From positions 1 to 33,484 of the forward strand of contig NZ_JBAHZZ010000181.1 in the NCBI RefSeq assembly GCF_037132785.1: a DNA stretch of 33,484 bases. The letters are read 5' to 3'. The notes under the pieces are model-generated. The model was not told the origin of the DNA, made no database searches, and saw nothing but the letters and a program-made list of their open reading frames with translations. The stretch comes from Flavicella sp037132785 (GTDB taxonomy: Bacteria > Bacteroidota > Bacteroidia > Flavobacteriales > Flavobacteriaceae). Made by a program: the position numbers and the translations under genes. Positions 9,207 through 17,372 of the stretch are shown piece after piece (positions within the stretch are counted from its first letter, which is position 1; each line of letters starts with the position of its first letter).

Positions 9207-9830
9207 ATGATTCTTGTACATCCGACGTATTTCTCCCCTATTGCACAATATGCTGCAATTTATGGGGGGAAAAAAATTGTTTTTGAATTTGAAGATAATT
9301 ATCAAAAACAAACCTATAGAAATCGTTGTTATATAGGTGGTGCCAATGGAAAACAATTATTAAACATCCCTGTTAAACACAATAAAACATCAGAAAAAAC
9401 CAAAACTAAAGATATAGAAATCGATTATGATACTTCTATTTGGTATAAAAAGCATCTTAAGTCTTTACAATCTGCCTATAGAGGATCTCCATTTTATGAA
9501 TATTATGAGCATGATATCATAGATGTTTTCAAAAAAAAACATAAATTTCTCATTGACTTAAATATAGATATCCATCATTTTGTAATGGAAGTATTACAAC
9601 AAGAATCTAGTTTTATTAAAACGAAACAATTTAATCTTAATTCTCCATATAAGGATTTAAGACAACTTTGTAGTGTAAAAAAAGAAAACGCCTACAATTT
9701 CCCTAAATATACACAAATGTTTGACGACAAACACGGTTTTCAACAAAACTTAAGTATCTTAGACTTACTATTTATGGAAGGTCCTACTTCATATAAATAC
9801 CTGCAGTTTATTACTAAAACAACTCCATAG
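9207..9830 (+). CDS. WbqC family protein
   Basis: The 207-aa protein starts at the ATG at 9207, 10 bases after the lepB stop. An in-frame ATG at 9147 would overlap lepB and give a non-homologous leader. The opening ILVHPTYFSPIAQYAAIY and EDNYQKQTYRNRCYI are hallmarks of the WbqC-like family. Members occur in O-antigen/polysaccharide clusters and, in Bacteroidota, commonly next to lepB. No reaction is established; a glycan-linked or nucleotide-sugar-linked role is only suggested by the family name. No signal peptide is visible, so it is probably cytoplasmic. It is the last gene of the parA operon. Confidence 0.85.
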   Translation: MILVHPTYFSPIAQYAAIYGGKKIVFEFEDNYQKQTYRNRCYIGGANGKQLLNIPVKHNKTSEKTKTKDIEIDYDTSIWYKKHLKSLQSAYRGSPFYEYYEHDIIDVFKKKHKFLIDLNIDIHHFVMEVLQQESSFIKTKQFNLNSPYKDLRQLCSVKKENAYNFPKYTQMFDDKHGFQQNLSILDLLFMEGPTSYKYLQFITKTTP

Positions 9831-9853
9831 GTTAAGCATTTAAAAAAATAACG

Positions 9854-9871
9854 TTAATAATTAATTATTAA
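9854..9871. repeat. 18-bp perfect AT-only palindrome upstream of the Crp/Fnr-like gene
   Basis: TTAATAATT followed by its exact complement AATTATTAA forms an uninterrupted 18-bp palindrome 54 bases before the regulator's start codon. It could be an autoregulatory operator, since Crp/Fnr dimers bind palindromes. However, all 18 bases are A/T, in DNA so AT-rich that chance remains plausible. Confidence 0.4.
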
Positions 9872-9925
9872 TTATATATTACTTTTATAACAAATACTTT
9901 CCTTAAATATATATACCGCTCACCT

Positions 9926-10501
9926 ATGAACGAATTATACATTTTCATGAATAATATCTCTCCATTATCCGAAACGTCTTATAATATATATATGGATATG
10001 TGTAAGAATAAAACGTTTAAGGCAGGAACTATATTGACAGAGATAGATACCGTTCCTGAATACCTTTACTTTATAAAAACTGGAGTAGCACGGTCTTTTA
10101 GCGTGACCGAAAAAGGAGTTGAATATATCAGATCTCTGGTTAGCACTAACAATATATTAGCTGCCACAGAAGCCCTTATCACAAAACAACCAAGTAAAGT
10201 AGCTTGTCAATGCTTAACTGATTGTGATGTTATAGTAGTCGATTATAATCTACTGACTCAAAAATGTAAAGAAAACATAGAAATAGCTGGATGGTATACA
10301 AAAATACTTGAATTACATTATATGAATTCACAAAAAATAAATACTGAACTATTAACGATGAATGCTACACAACGGTATCTCATACTTCAAAAAAGGATTC
10401 CGAATATTGATAATTTAATCAATCAATACCATATTGCTTCCAGGTTAGGAATCACACCTATTCAATTAAGTAGGATAAGAAAGAAATTATATAGTAAATA
10501 A
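9926..10501 (+). CDS. Crp/Fnr family transcriptional regulator
   Basis: This 191-aa protein has an N-terminal cyclic-nucleotide-binding-like beta-roll (about 25-115). Visible landmarks are FKAGTILTEIDTVPEYLYFIKTG, which matches the 'G.....G...YFI..G' pattern of the fold, and SVTEKGVEYIRSL. A dimerisation helix follows, then a degenerate C-terminal helix-turn-helix 'IASRLGITPIQLSRIRKK' that fits the flavobacterial subgroup. No cysteine cluster of FNR type is present, and the cAMP-binding arginine is not evident, so the ligand is unknown. It has its own 95-bp upstream region containing an 18-bp palindrome. It is convergent with ettA and shares its terminator. Confidence 0.88.
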   Translation: MNELYIFMNNISPLSETSYNIYMDMCKNKTFKAGTILTEIDTVPEYLYFIKTGVARSFSVTEKGVEYIRSLVSTNNILAATEALITKQPSKVACQCLTDCDVIVVDYNLLTQKCKENIEIAGWYTKILELHYMNSQKINTELLTMNATQRYLILQKRIPNIDNLINQYHIASRLGITPIQLSRIRKKLYSK

Positions 10502-10533
10502 AAAAAGCCGTTACATGTGTAACGGCTTTTTTA
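10501..10533. terminator. Bidirectional terminator between the Crp/Fnr gene and ettA
   Basis: The 9-bp arms GCCGTTACA (10507-10515) and TGTAACGGC (10518-10526) are perfect. The stem is preceded by six or more A and followed by six T, so it can end transcripts from both convergent genes. Confidence 0.88.
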
Positions 10534-10545
10534 TTTATTAAATAC

Positions 10546-12237
10546 TTAACGAATTAGCTTCTTGTATTTGATACGTTTTGGCATTAAATCACCTCCCAAA
10601 CGTTTCTTTTTATTTTCTTCATATTCAGAAAAGCTTCCTTCAAAATAATATACTTGAGAATCACCTTCAAAAGCCAAAATATGAGTACAAACCCTATCTA
10701 AAAACCATCTATCATGTGAAATAACTACTGCACAGCCGGCAAAATTATCTAAACCTTCTTCTAATGCTCTCAATGTATTTACATCCAAATCATTTGTAGG
10801 CTCATCTAATAACAGTACATTACCTTCCTCTTTTAAGGTCATTGCCAAATGTAATCTGTTACGTTCTCCACCTGATAAGGTATTCACTTTTTTATTTTGG
10901 TCAGAACCGCTAAAATTAAATCTACTCAAATAAGCTCTAGAATTCACCATCTTACCTCCCATCATAATTAGGTCTTGTTCATCAGCAAAATTAGCCCAAA
11001 TAGAACGTTCAGGGTCAATATCGGAATGTGATTGATCAACATATGCAATCTTTGCAGTTTCTCCTACCGTAAATGATCCAGAATCAGGTTGTTCCTCTCC
11101 CATAATCATTTTAAAAATGGTTGTCTTACCAGCACCATTCGGTCCGATAATACCAACGATACCATTTGGAGGTAAATTAAATTCTAAATTATCATATAAT
11201 AATTTATCACCAAAGGCTTTTGAAACCGATTTGGCATCAATTACATTAGAGCCTAACCTAGGTCCATTAGGAATATAAATTTCTAATTTTTCCTCTTTTA
11301 CTTTTTGGTCTTGGTTCATCAATTTATCATAACTCGCCAAACGAGCTTTTGACTTAGATTGACGTCCTTTTGCTCCTTGACGTACCCATTCCAGTTCTCG
11401 TTCTAGTGTTTTCTGACGTTTAGAAGCTGTTTTATCTTCACGAGCCATACGTTGAGATTTTTGATCCAACCAAGATGAATAATTTCCTTTCCATGGAATT
11501 CCTTCGCCACGATCCAATTCCAATATCCACCCTGCAATATTATCTAAAAAATACCTATCATGTGTTACTGCAATTACGGTTCCCTTATATTGTGCTAAAT
11601 GATGTTCTAACCAGTGTACAGACTCAGCATCTAAGTGATTCGTAGGCTCATCTAATAACAGAATATCAGGTTGTTGTAGCAACAACCTACATAAAGCAAC
11701 TCTACGTTTTTCTCCTCCAGACAATACTGATATTAATTTATCAGGTTCAGGTGTCCGTAATGCATCCATAGCTATTTCTAACTTTGTATCTAACTCCCAA
11801 GCATCAGATGCATCTATTTGATCTTGTAGTTCTGCCTGACGACTCATTAACTTCTCCATTTTGTCGGCGTCAGAGTACACTTCTTCCAATCCAAACTGAT
11901 CATTTATCTTATTGTATTCATCTAAAATTGCAACCGTTTCAGCAACCCCTTCTTTAACAATGTCTAATACTGTTTTTGTTTCATCTATTATCGGTTCTTG
12001 TTCTAAGAAACCAACAGAATAACCTGATAAAAAATTAATATCTCCTTGATAGTTCTTTTCTACACCTGCTATAATTTTTAAAAGAGATGATTTACCAGAA
12101 CCATTCAATCCTAAAATTCCAATTTTAGCTCCATAAAAGAAACTTAAATGAATATTTTTTAATACTTGCTTCCCAGTACTTTTGTAAGTTTTACTCAAAC
12201 CTGACATGGAAAAAATGACTTTCTTATCGTCTGACAT
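10546..12237 (-). CDS. ettA: Energy-dependent translational throttle protein EttA (ABC-F ATPase)
   Basis: This 563-aa cytoplasmic ABC-F protein binds the ribosomal E site and gates the first elongation step according to ATP/ADP. Two ABC domains are visible: Walker A GLNGSGKSS (about 43-51) with signature LSGGEKRRVALCR, and Walker A GPNGAGKTT (about 360-368) with signature LSGGERNRLHLA. Each has a LLLDEPTNHLD or LLLDEPTNDLD Walker B. The linker between them holds the arm-like ELEWVRQGAKGRQSKSKAR segment that reaches the P-site tRNA. Length and motifs fit EttA rather than Uup or an antibiotic-resistance ABC-F. There are no membrane segments. A candidate promoter and a roughly 115-nt leader with a short ORF and hairpin lie upstream. 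It is separated from the Crp/Fnr gene by a terminator. Confidence 0.93.
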   Translation of the reverse strand: MSDDKKVIFSMSGLSKTYKSTGKQVLKNIHLSFFYGAKIGILGLNGSGKSSLLKIIAGVEKNYQGDINFLSGYSVGFLEQEPIIDETKTVLDIVKEGVAETVAILDEYNKINDQFGLEEVYSDADKMEKLMSRQAELQDQIDASDAWELDTKLEIAMDALRTPEPDKLISVLSGGEKRRVALCRLLLQQPDILLLDEPTNHLDAESVHWLEHHLAQYKGTVIAVTHDRYFLDNIAGWILELDRGEGIPWKGNYSSWLDQKSQRMAREDKTASKRQKTLERELEWVRQGAKGRQSKSKARLASYDKLMNQDQKVKEEKLEIYIPNGPRLGSNVIDAKSVSKAFGDKLLYDNLEFNLPPNGIVGIIGPNGAGKTTIFKMIMGEEQPDSGSFTVGETAKIAYVDQSHSDIDPERSIWANFADEQDLIMMGGKMVNSRAYLSRFNFSGSDQNKKVNTLSGGERNRLHLAMTLKEEGNVLLLDEPTNDLDVNTLRALEEGLDNFAGCAVVISHDRWFLDRVCTHILAFEGDSQVYYFEGSFSEYEENKKKRLGGDLMPKRIKYKKLIR

Positions 12238-12264
12238 ATAATTATGTATAATTAATAATTTATT

Positions 12265-12291
12265 AAAAAAGCTAATATATAAACATTAGCT
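12265..12291 (-). promoter_or_regulatory. Hairpin plus U-tract in the ettA leader (possible attenuator)
   Basis: Read on the minus strand, AGCTAAT (12291-12285) pairs with ATTAGCT (12276-12270) across an 8-nt loop and is followed by a run of U. It lies 28 bases before the ettA start codon. The stem has only two G-C pairs, so termination would be weak. The stop codon of a four-codon ORF sits at the base of the 5' arm. Confidence 0.35.
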
Positions 12292-12304
12292 AAAACAAAA
12301 GCAT
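12290..12304 (-). other. Possible four-codon leader ORF (M-L-L-F-stop) of ettA
   Basis: ATG CTT TTG TTT TAG lies between the candidate ettA promoter and the leader hairpin. The TAG overlaps the first two bases of the hairpin arm, the geometry expected of ribosome-dependent attenuation. There is no Shine-Dalgarno, but most genes here lack one. A five-codon ORF is easily found by chance. Confidence 0.25.
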
Positions 12305-12355
12305 ACAAATATCGTGAAATTGATTGAAAAAGGAGGTTAATTCGATCTTAAAAAA

Positions 12356-12382
12356 CAAACTTATATACTTAACTTATACCAA
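12356..12382 (-). promoter_or_regulatory. Candidate promoter of ettA
   Basis: On the minus strand a TTG (12382-12380) is followed after 16 bases by TAAGTTTG (12363-12356), matching the Bacteroidota TTG / TAnnTTTG pattern with spacing one base under the usual minimum. It would give a leader of about 110 nt. Confidence 0.45.
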
Positions 12383-12590
12383 ATGAATTTCAGACTCGTT
12401 GGGAATTTAGAATTTATTATTAAAAATCAGTTCGAGTGATTTACTAATCCAAATAGGAAATATCTAATTATTTCAATCCAATTAAACAATACAGAAGAAC
12501 CAAATACCACTCAATTAAGAACAATAACTTTCTAAAAAAAGATGCCCCAGGATATTAAACCCGATAGAGAATAAAAAAACGTTTGTTTTA

Positions 12591-12902
12591 TTAAGCTTGA
12601 CCAGTTGGTCCAAAATTCATAGGAATTGGAGGTTCGGCAGGTTCATTTATTTTTCCATTTGCTGCTTCAAAACGTTTGATGTTTTCAGCCAAGGCTTTTG
12701 TCAATCTTTTGGCATGTTCAGGAGTCAAAATAATTCTAGACTTGACCTTCGCTTTAGGTGTACCAGGCATAACATTGATAAAATCAACGATAAACTCAGA
12801 TACCGAATGATTAATAATTACGAGGTTAGAGTAAGTACCTTCGGCAATTTTTTCATCTAATTCTATATTCAATTGTCCGTCTTTTTGTTGTTCTTTATTC
12901 AT
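12591..12902 (-). CDS. DUF3467 domain-containing protein
   Basis: This 103-aa soluble protein starts with a charged lead (MNKEQQKDG) and carries the beta-strand core 'YSNLVIINHSVSEFIVDFINVMPG', then KVKSRIILTPEHAKRL. That order of segments defines DUF3467. A proline-rich, glycine-rich tail ends the protein. The function is unknown. In Bacteroidota it typically follows rpoC, as here, 97 bp downstream on the same strand. A strong terminator sits between rpoC and this gene, and I see no consensus promoter in the gap, so it may depend on read-through. Its link to RNA polymerase is positional only. Confidence 0.85.
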   Translation of the reverse strand: MNKEQQKDGQLNIELDEKIAEGTYSNLVIINHSVSEFIVDFINVMPGTPKAKVKSRIILTPEHAKRLTKALAENIKRFEAANGKINEPAEPPIPMNFGPTGQA

Positions 12903-12928
12903 ACGATAAATATATGTATAATGTGGTT

Positions 12929-12967
12929 AAAAAAAAAGATTGGTTCACAATTTCTCGTGAACCAATC
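12929..12967 (-). terminator. Intrinsic terminator after rpoC
   Basis: Perfect 11-bp arms (GATTGGTTCAC at 12938-12948 and GTGAACCAATC at 12957-12967) enclose an 8-nt loop. On the minus strand they are followed by nine U (12937-12929). It lies 33 bases after the rpoC stop and before the DUF3467 start. Confidence 0.92.
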
Positions 12968-12999
12968 CGATACTATATATAAAATCAACAAAGTTAATC

Positions 13000-15900
13000 T
13001 TAATTCAAACTTTCTTCGATTTCCGATTTAGGACCAACGATTATGTTCTTGTAAGAACGCATACCTGTTCCGGCAGGAATTCTTTTACCAACAATAACAT
13101 TCTCTTTTAATCCTTCTAAGTAATCAATTTTACCACTTACAGCAGCTTCATTCAACACCTTAGTAGTTTCCTGGAAAGAAGCGGCAGAAATAAATGATTT
13201 CGTTTGTAACGAAGCTCTAGTAATACCTTGTAAGATTTGCTCTGCTGTTGCAGGTTTAGCATCTCTCGCTACTACTAACGCTTTATCTTCACGACGTAAT
13301 AAAGAATTTTCATCTCTTAATTTACGAGCAGAAATAATTTGTCCTGCTATTAAATCATCAGATCCTCCAACTTCTTCAACAACTTTCATTCCGAAAATTT
13401 TATCATTCTGTTTGATAAAGTCATTTTTATGAACTAATGAATTCTCTAGAAATAATGTATCTCCAGAATCAATCATTCTAACTTTACGCATCATTTGACG
13501 AACAACAACTTCAAAATGTTTGTCGTTAATTTTTACTCCTTGTAGACGGTATACCTCTTGAATTTCATTAACCAAGTACTCTTGTACTTTAGCTGGTCCT
13601 TGAATTTTAAGAATGTCGTTAGGTGTTGTTGCACCATCAGATAACGGCATACCAGCTTTGATAAAGTCATTCTCTTGCACTAGGATTTGATTAGAAAGTT
13701 TTACTAGATACTTTTTAATATCTCCTAATTTAGATTCAACGATAATCTCACGGTTACCACGTTTAATTTTACCGAATGAAACAACACCATCGGTTTCAGC
13801 AACTACTGCAGGGTTAGAAGGATTACGTGCTTCAAATAATTCAGTTACACGGGGTAAACCTCCTGTAATATCACCTGCTTTACCAGATTTACGAGGTATT
13901 TTTACTAAGACTTTACCAGCCTCAATAATTTCTCCGTCGTCAATCATTAAATGAGACCCTAAAGGTAAACTGTAAGAACGTAATGTCTCACCATCATCTC
14001 CTTCAATTATCAATGCAGGAATTATTTTTTTATTTTTAGATTCTGTAATTACTTTTTCTTGGAATCCTGTTTGTTCATCAACTTCAACGGTATAGTTAAT
14101 TCCCCTTTCAACATTGTCAAAAACAATTTTACCGCCAAATTCAGAAACAATTGTACCATTAAAAGCATCCCATTGACAAACTACATCTCCTTTTTTGATT
14201 TTCTTCTTTCCTTTCACGAAAATATGAGAACCATAAGGAATGTTATTTGAACTCAATACCAATCCAGTAACTTCGTCAATAATTTTAATTTCAGAAGTCC
14301 TTGAGATTACTATCTCTACTTTATTTCCATGACCATCATCACCATTGACTGTTTTCAAATCTTCGATTTCAACTTTACCCACAAATTTAGCAACCAATTT
14401 ATTATCTTCAGAAATATTTCCTGCTACCCCTCCAACGTGGAAAGTTCTCAGTGTTAACTGAGTTCCTGGCTCTCCAATCGACTGTGCTGCAATTACACCA
14501 ACAGCTTCACCTCTTTGAACCAAAGTACGAGTTGCTAAACTCTGACCATAACAACTAGCACATATTCCAGTAGCAGCCTCACACGTTAATGGAGAACGTA
14601 CTTCTATAGAGTCAATACCTGATAATTCAATTTCTTTAGCAGCTTCATCAGAAATTAAAGCAGTAGATCCTAAGATTACTTCTTTAGTTATTGGATGAAA
14701 CACTTCATGCAACGTAAAACGTCCCACAATTCTTTCACTTAATGATTCAACTATTTCATCATTTTTCTTCAATGGACCTACTTCTAGCCCTCTTAATGTA
14801 CCACAATCATCTTCATTGATAATTACATCTTGAGATACATCTACCAAACGACGTGTTAAGTAACCTGCATCAGCCGTTTTTAAGGCCGTATCTGCAAGTC
14901 CCTTACGAGCACCGTGTGTAGAAATAAAGTATTCCAAAATTGAAAGACCTTCCTTAAAGTTTGAAAGAATTGGATTTTCAATAATCTCTCCACCAGAAGC
15001 TGTAGATTTTTTAGGCTTCGCCATCAATCCACGCATTCCTGTCAACTGACGTATTTGCTCTTTAGATCCACGGGCTCCAGAATCAAGCATCATGAAAACC
15101 GAATTAAATCCTTGTTGATCTTCACGTAAACGTTTCATAGACAACTCTGTTAAACGATTATTTGTAGACCCCCAAATATCAATTACCTGATTGTAACGTT
15201 CATTATTTGTTAACATTCCCATGTTATAGTTTGCAATGACCACTTCAACTTCAGATTTTGCTTCATTGATCATTTCTTGTTTTTCTTCAGGGATAATAAT
15301 ATCACCTAAACTGAACGACAAACCACCTTGGAACGCAAACTTGAACCCCATCGTTTTAATATCATCTAAGAATTTTCCTGTAGTTGGAATATCAGTCGCT
15401 TTTAAAATAGCTCCAATAATATCTCTTAAGTTTTTCTTAGTCAATACTTCATTGATATATCCAGCTTTTGCAGGAACAACCTCATTAATCAACACTCTAC
15501 CAACAGTAGTTTTGATTATTTTAGTTACTTGTTCACCCTTCTCATCAATATCTTGAGTTCTAACCTTAATTCCAGCATTTAGGTTTACAGCTCCTTCATT
15601 ATAAGCAATATTTACTTCTTCTGGAGAGTAAAAAATCAACCCTTCTCCTTTAATATGAACCTCAGGAGTTGAAATTCTTTCCTTAGTCATATAATACAAT
15701 CCAAGTATCATATCTTGAGAAGGAACAGTAACCGGTGCCCCGTTGGCAGGATTTAAAATATTAAGAGAAGCTAGTAATAACATTTGAGCTTCTAAAATAG
15801 CTTCAGGTCCTAATGGCAAGTGAACCGCCATTTGATCCCCATCAAAATCGGCATTAAATGCAGCACAGGCTAAAGGATGTAATTGAATTGCTTTACCTTC

Positions 15901-17277
15901 AATTAATTTAGGCTGAAAAGCTTGAATCCCCAAACGGTGAAGCGTAGGAGCACGGTTTAGTAATACTGGATGTCCTTTTAAAACATTTTCCAAAATATCC
16001 CAAACAACAGGCTCTTTTTTATCTATTATTTTCTTAGCAGATTTAACAGTTTTTACAATACCTCTTTCTATCAACTTTCGAATGACAAATGGTTTGTATA
16101 ATTCTGCTGCCATTTCTTTTGGCAATCCACATTCAGACAATTTCAATTCTGGTCCAACAACAATTACAGAACGTGCAGAATAATCAACACGTTTCCCTAA
16201 TAAGTTTTGTCGGAAACGACCTTGTTTTCCTTTTAATGAATCAGATAAAGATTTTAAAGGTCTATTTGATTCCGTTTTAACAGCTGATGCTTTACGTGTG
16301 TTATCAAATAATGAATCCACAGATTCTTGTAACATACGTTTTTCATTACGTAAAATAACCTCTGGAGCTTGAATTTCCATCAAACGCTTTAAACGATTAT
16401 TACGAATAATTACTCTACGATATAAGTCATTTAAATCAGACGTAGCAAAACGACCACCATCTAAAGGCACCAACGGACGTAATTCTGGCGGTATTACAGG
16501 AATCGCCTTCATAATCATCCATGCTGGATTATTTTCTCTGTTTTTTGTAGAGTCTCTAAACGCTTCAACAACATTCAAACGTTTTAAAGCTTCTGTTTTA
16601 CGTTGTTTCGAAGTTTCTGTATTTGCTTTGTGACGTAATTCATATGACAAGGCATTCAAATCAATACGATCCAACAAATCTATTAAACATTCAGCTCCCA
16701 TCTTAGCGATGAATTTATTAGGATCTGTATCGTCTAAATATCTGTTTTCCAGTGGAATTGTCTCCAAAATATCAAGATACTCTTCTTCTGTTAAGAAGTC
16801 CATTTTTTGTAATGGAGTACCGTCCAAATTAGATGCGACACCTGATTGAATTACGACATAACGTTCGTAGTAAATGATCATATCTAACTTCTTAGATGGC
16901 AAACCTAAAAGGTAGCCCATCTTATTAGGTAATGATCTAAAGTACCAAATATGAGCAATTGGCACTACCAAATTGATATGACCTACTCTATCTCTACGTA
17001 CTTTTTTCTCTGTTACTTCTACCCCACAACGATCACAAACAATACCTTTATAACGGATTCTTTTGTATTTTCCACAGGCACATTCAAAATCCTTAATAGG
17101 ACCAAAAATACGCTCACAGAACAAACCATCTCTTTCTGGTTTGTGTGTACGGTAATTTATTGTTTCTGGTTTTAATACTTCTCCTTTTGAGATATCTAAA
17201 ATAGTCTCTGGAGAGGATAAACCAATTGATATTTTACTGAATTTTCTTACAGTGTATCTATCTTCTTTTCTTGCCAT
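13000..17277 (-). CDS. rpoC: DNA-directed RNA polymerase subunit beta'
   Basis: This 1425-aa catalytic clamp subunit of RNA polymerase has an N-terminal zinc-binding set, CACGKYKRIRYKGIVCDRCG (about 66-85). The active-site magnesium triad NADFDGDQM places D477, D479 and D481. The trigger-loop/bridge region includes 'GARGSKEQIRQLTGMRGLM'. The second zinc cluster, CEAATGICASCYG, precedes GEAVGVIAAQSIGEPGTQLT. All conserved regions are in order and the length is normal for Bacteroidota. The start is ATG. It follows rpoB after 95 bp that contain a bulged hairpin but no terminator. It ends before a strong intrinsic terminator. Confidence 0.98.
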   Translation of the reverse strand: MARKEDRYTVRKFSKISIGLSSPETILDISKGEVLKPETINYRTHKPERDGLFCERIFGPIKDFECACGKYKRIRYKGIVCDRCGVEVTEKKVRRDRVGHINLVVPIAHIWYFRSLPNKMGYLLGLPSKKLDMIIYYERYVVIQSGVASNLDGTPLQKMDFLTEEEYLDILETIPLENRYLDDTDPNKFIAKMGAECLIDLLDRIDLNALSYELRHKANTETSKQRKTEALKRLNVVEAFRDSTKNRENNPAWMIMKAIPVIPPELRPLVPLDGGRFATSDLNDLYRRVIIRNNRLKRLMEIQAPEVILRNEKRMLQESVDSLFDNTRKASAVKTESNRPLKSLSDSLKGKQGRFRQNLLGKRVDYSARSVIVVGPELKLSECGLPKEMAAELYKPFVIRKLIERGIVKTVKSAKKIIDKKEPVVWDILENVLKGHPVLLNRAPTLHRLGIQAFQPKLIEGKAIQLHPLACAAFNADFDGDQMAVHLPLGPEAILEAQMLLLASLNILNPANGAPVTVPSQDMILGLYYMTKERISTPEVHIKGEGLIFYSPEEVNIAYNEGAVNLNAGIKVRTQDIDEKGEQVTKIIKTTVGRVLINEVVPAKAGYINEVLTKKNLRDIIGAILKATDIPTTGKFLDDIKTMGFKFAFQGGLSFSLGDIIIPEEKQEMINEAKSEVEVVIANYNMGMLTNNERYNQVIDIWGSTNNRLTELSMKRLREDQQGFNSVFMMLDSGARGSKEQIRQLTGMRGLMAKPKKSTASGGEIIENPILSNFKEGLSILEYFISTHGARKGLADTALKTADAGYLTRRLVDVSQDVIINEDDCGTLRGLEVGPLKKNDEIVESLSERIVGRFTLHEVFHPITKEVILGSTALISDEAAKEIELSGIDSIEVRSPLTCEAATGICASCYGQSLATRTLVQRGEAVGVIAAQSIGEPGTQLTLRTFHVGGVAGNISEDNKLVAKFVGKVEIEDLKTVNGDDGHGNKVEIVISRTSEIKIIDEVTGLVLSSNNIPYGSHIFVKGKKKIKKGDVVCQWDAFNGTIVSEFGGKIVFDNVERGINYTVEVDEQTGFQEKVITESKNKKIIPALIIEGDDGETLRSYSLPLGSHLMIDDGEIIEAGKVLVKIPRKSGKAGDITGGLPRVTELFEARNPSNPAVVAETDGVVSFGKIKRGNREIIVESKLGDIKKYLVKLSNQILVQENDFIKAGMPLSDGATTPNDILKIQGPAKVQEYLVNEIQEVYRLQGVKINDKHFEVVVRQMMRKVRMIDSGDTLFLENSLVHKNDFIKQNDKIFGMKVVEEVGGSDDLIAGQIISARKLRDENSLLRREDKALVVARDAKPATAEQILQGITRASLQTKSFISAASFQETTKVLNEAAVSGKIDYLEGLKENVIVGKRIPAGTGMRSYKNIIVGPKSEIEESLN

Positions 17278-17336
17278 GGTAAATGGATTCGAATTTAAAA
17301 TGTAAATAATATTTTCCTGTTCTGACTTTATATAAT

Positions 17337-17363
17337 GGCTAATAAGAATTTCTGCTTATAGCC
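17337..17363 (-). repeat. Hairpin in the rpoB-rpoC intercistronic gap
   Basis: On the minus strand GGCTATAAG pairs with CTTA(T)TAGCC, nine base pairs with one bulged base and an 8-nt loop. There is no U-tract, so it is more likely an RNA-stability or processing structure than a terminator. Confidence 0.4.
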
Positions 17364-17372
17364 CTCATATAT

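Larger units (their letters stand above)
12238..12590. other. 353-bp intergenic region: ettA leader and downstream flank of the DUF3467 gene
   Basis: No gene of normal size is visible. Nearest ettA there is a candidate promoter (12356-12382), a leader with a CCTCCTTT segment, a four-codon ORF and a hairpin plus U-tract. The part from about 12370 to 12590 looks like degenerate non-coding DNA. It contains 'CAGACTCG' and 'CAGTTCGAGTG'-like words that resemble fragments of dispersed intergenic repeats in flavobacteria, but I cannot confirm copies. Only a weak AT-only hairpin (about 12573-12592) lies after the DUF3467 stop. Confidence 0.5.

Noticed and set aside
12327..12338. Plus-strand AAAAAGGAGGTT looks like a strong Shine-Dalgarno.
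   Set aside because: No start codon follows at a useful distance on the plus strand and no coding frame is seen; it is more meaningful as the complement in the ettA leader.
12938..12967. GTTCAC...GTGAAC inverted repeat as a protein operator.
   Set aside because: The long perfect stem with a following nine-U run on the transcribed strand is better explained as the rpoC terminator.
15236..15556. Long antisense reading frames inside rpoC, rpoB, tuf and other genes.
   Set aside because: They lie opposite strongly conserved coding sequence and show no family resemblance; they are by-products of codon bias on the opposite strand.
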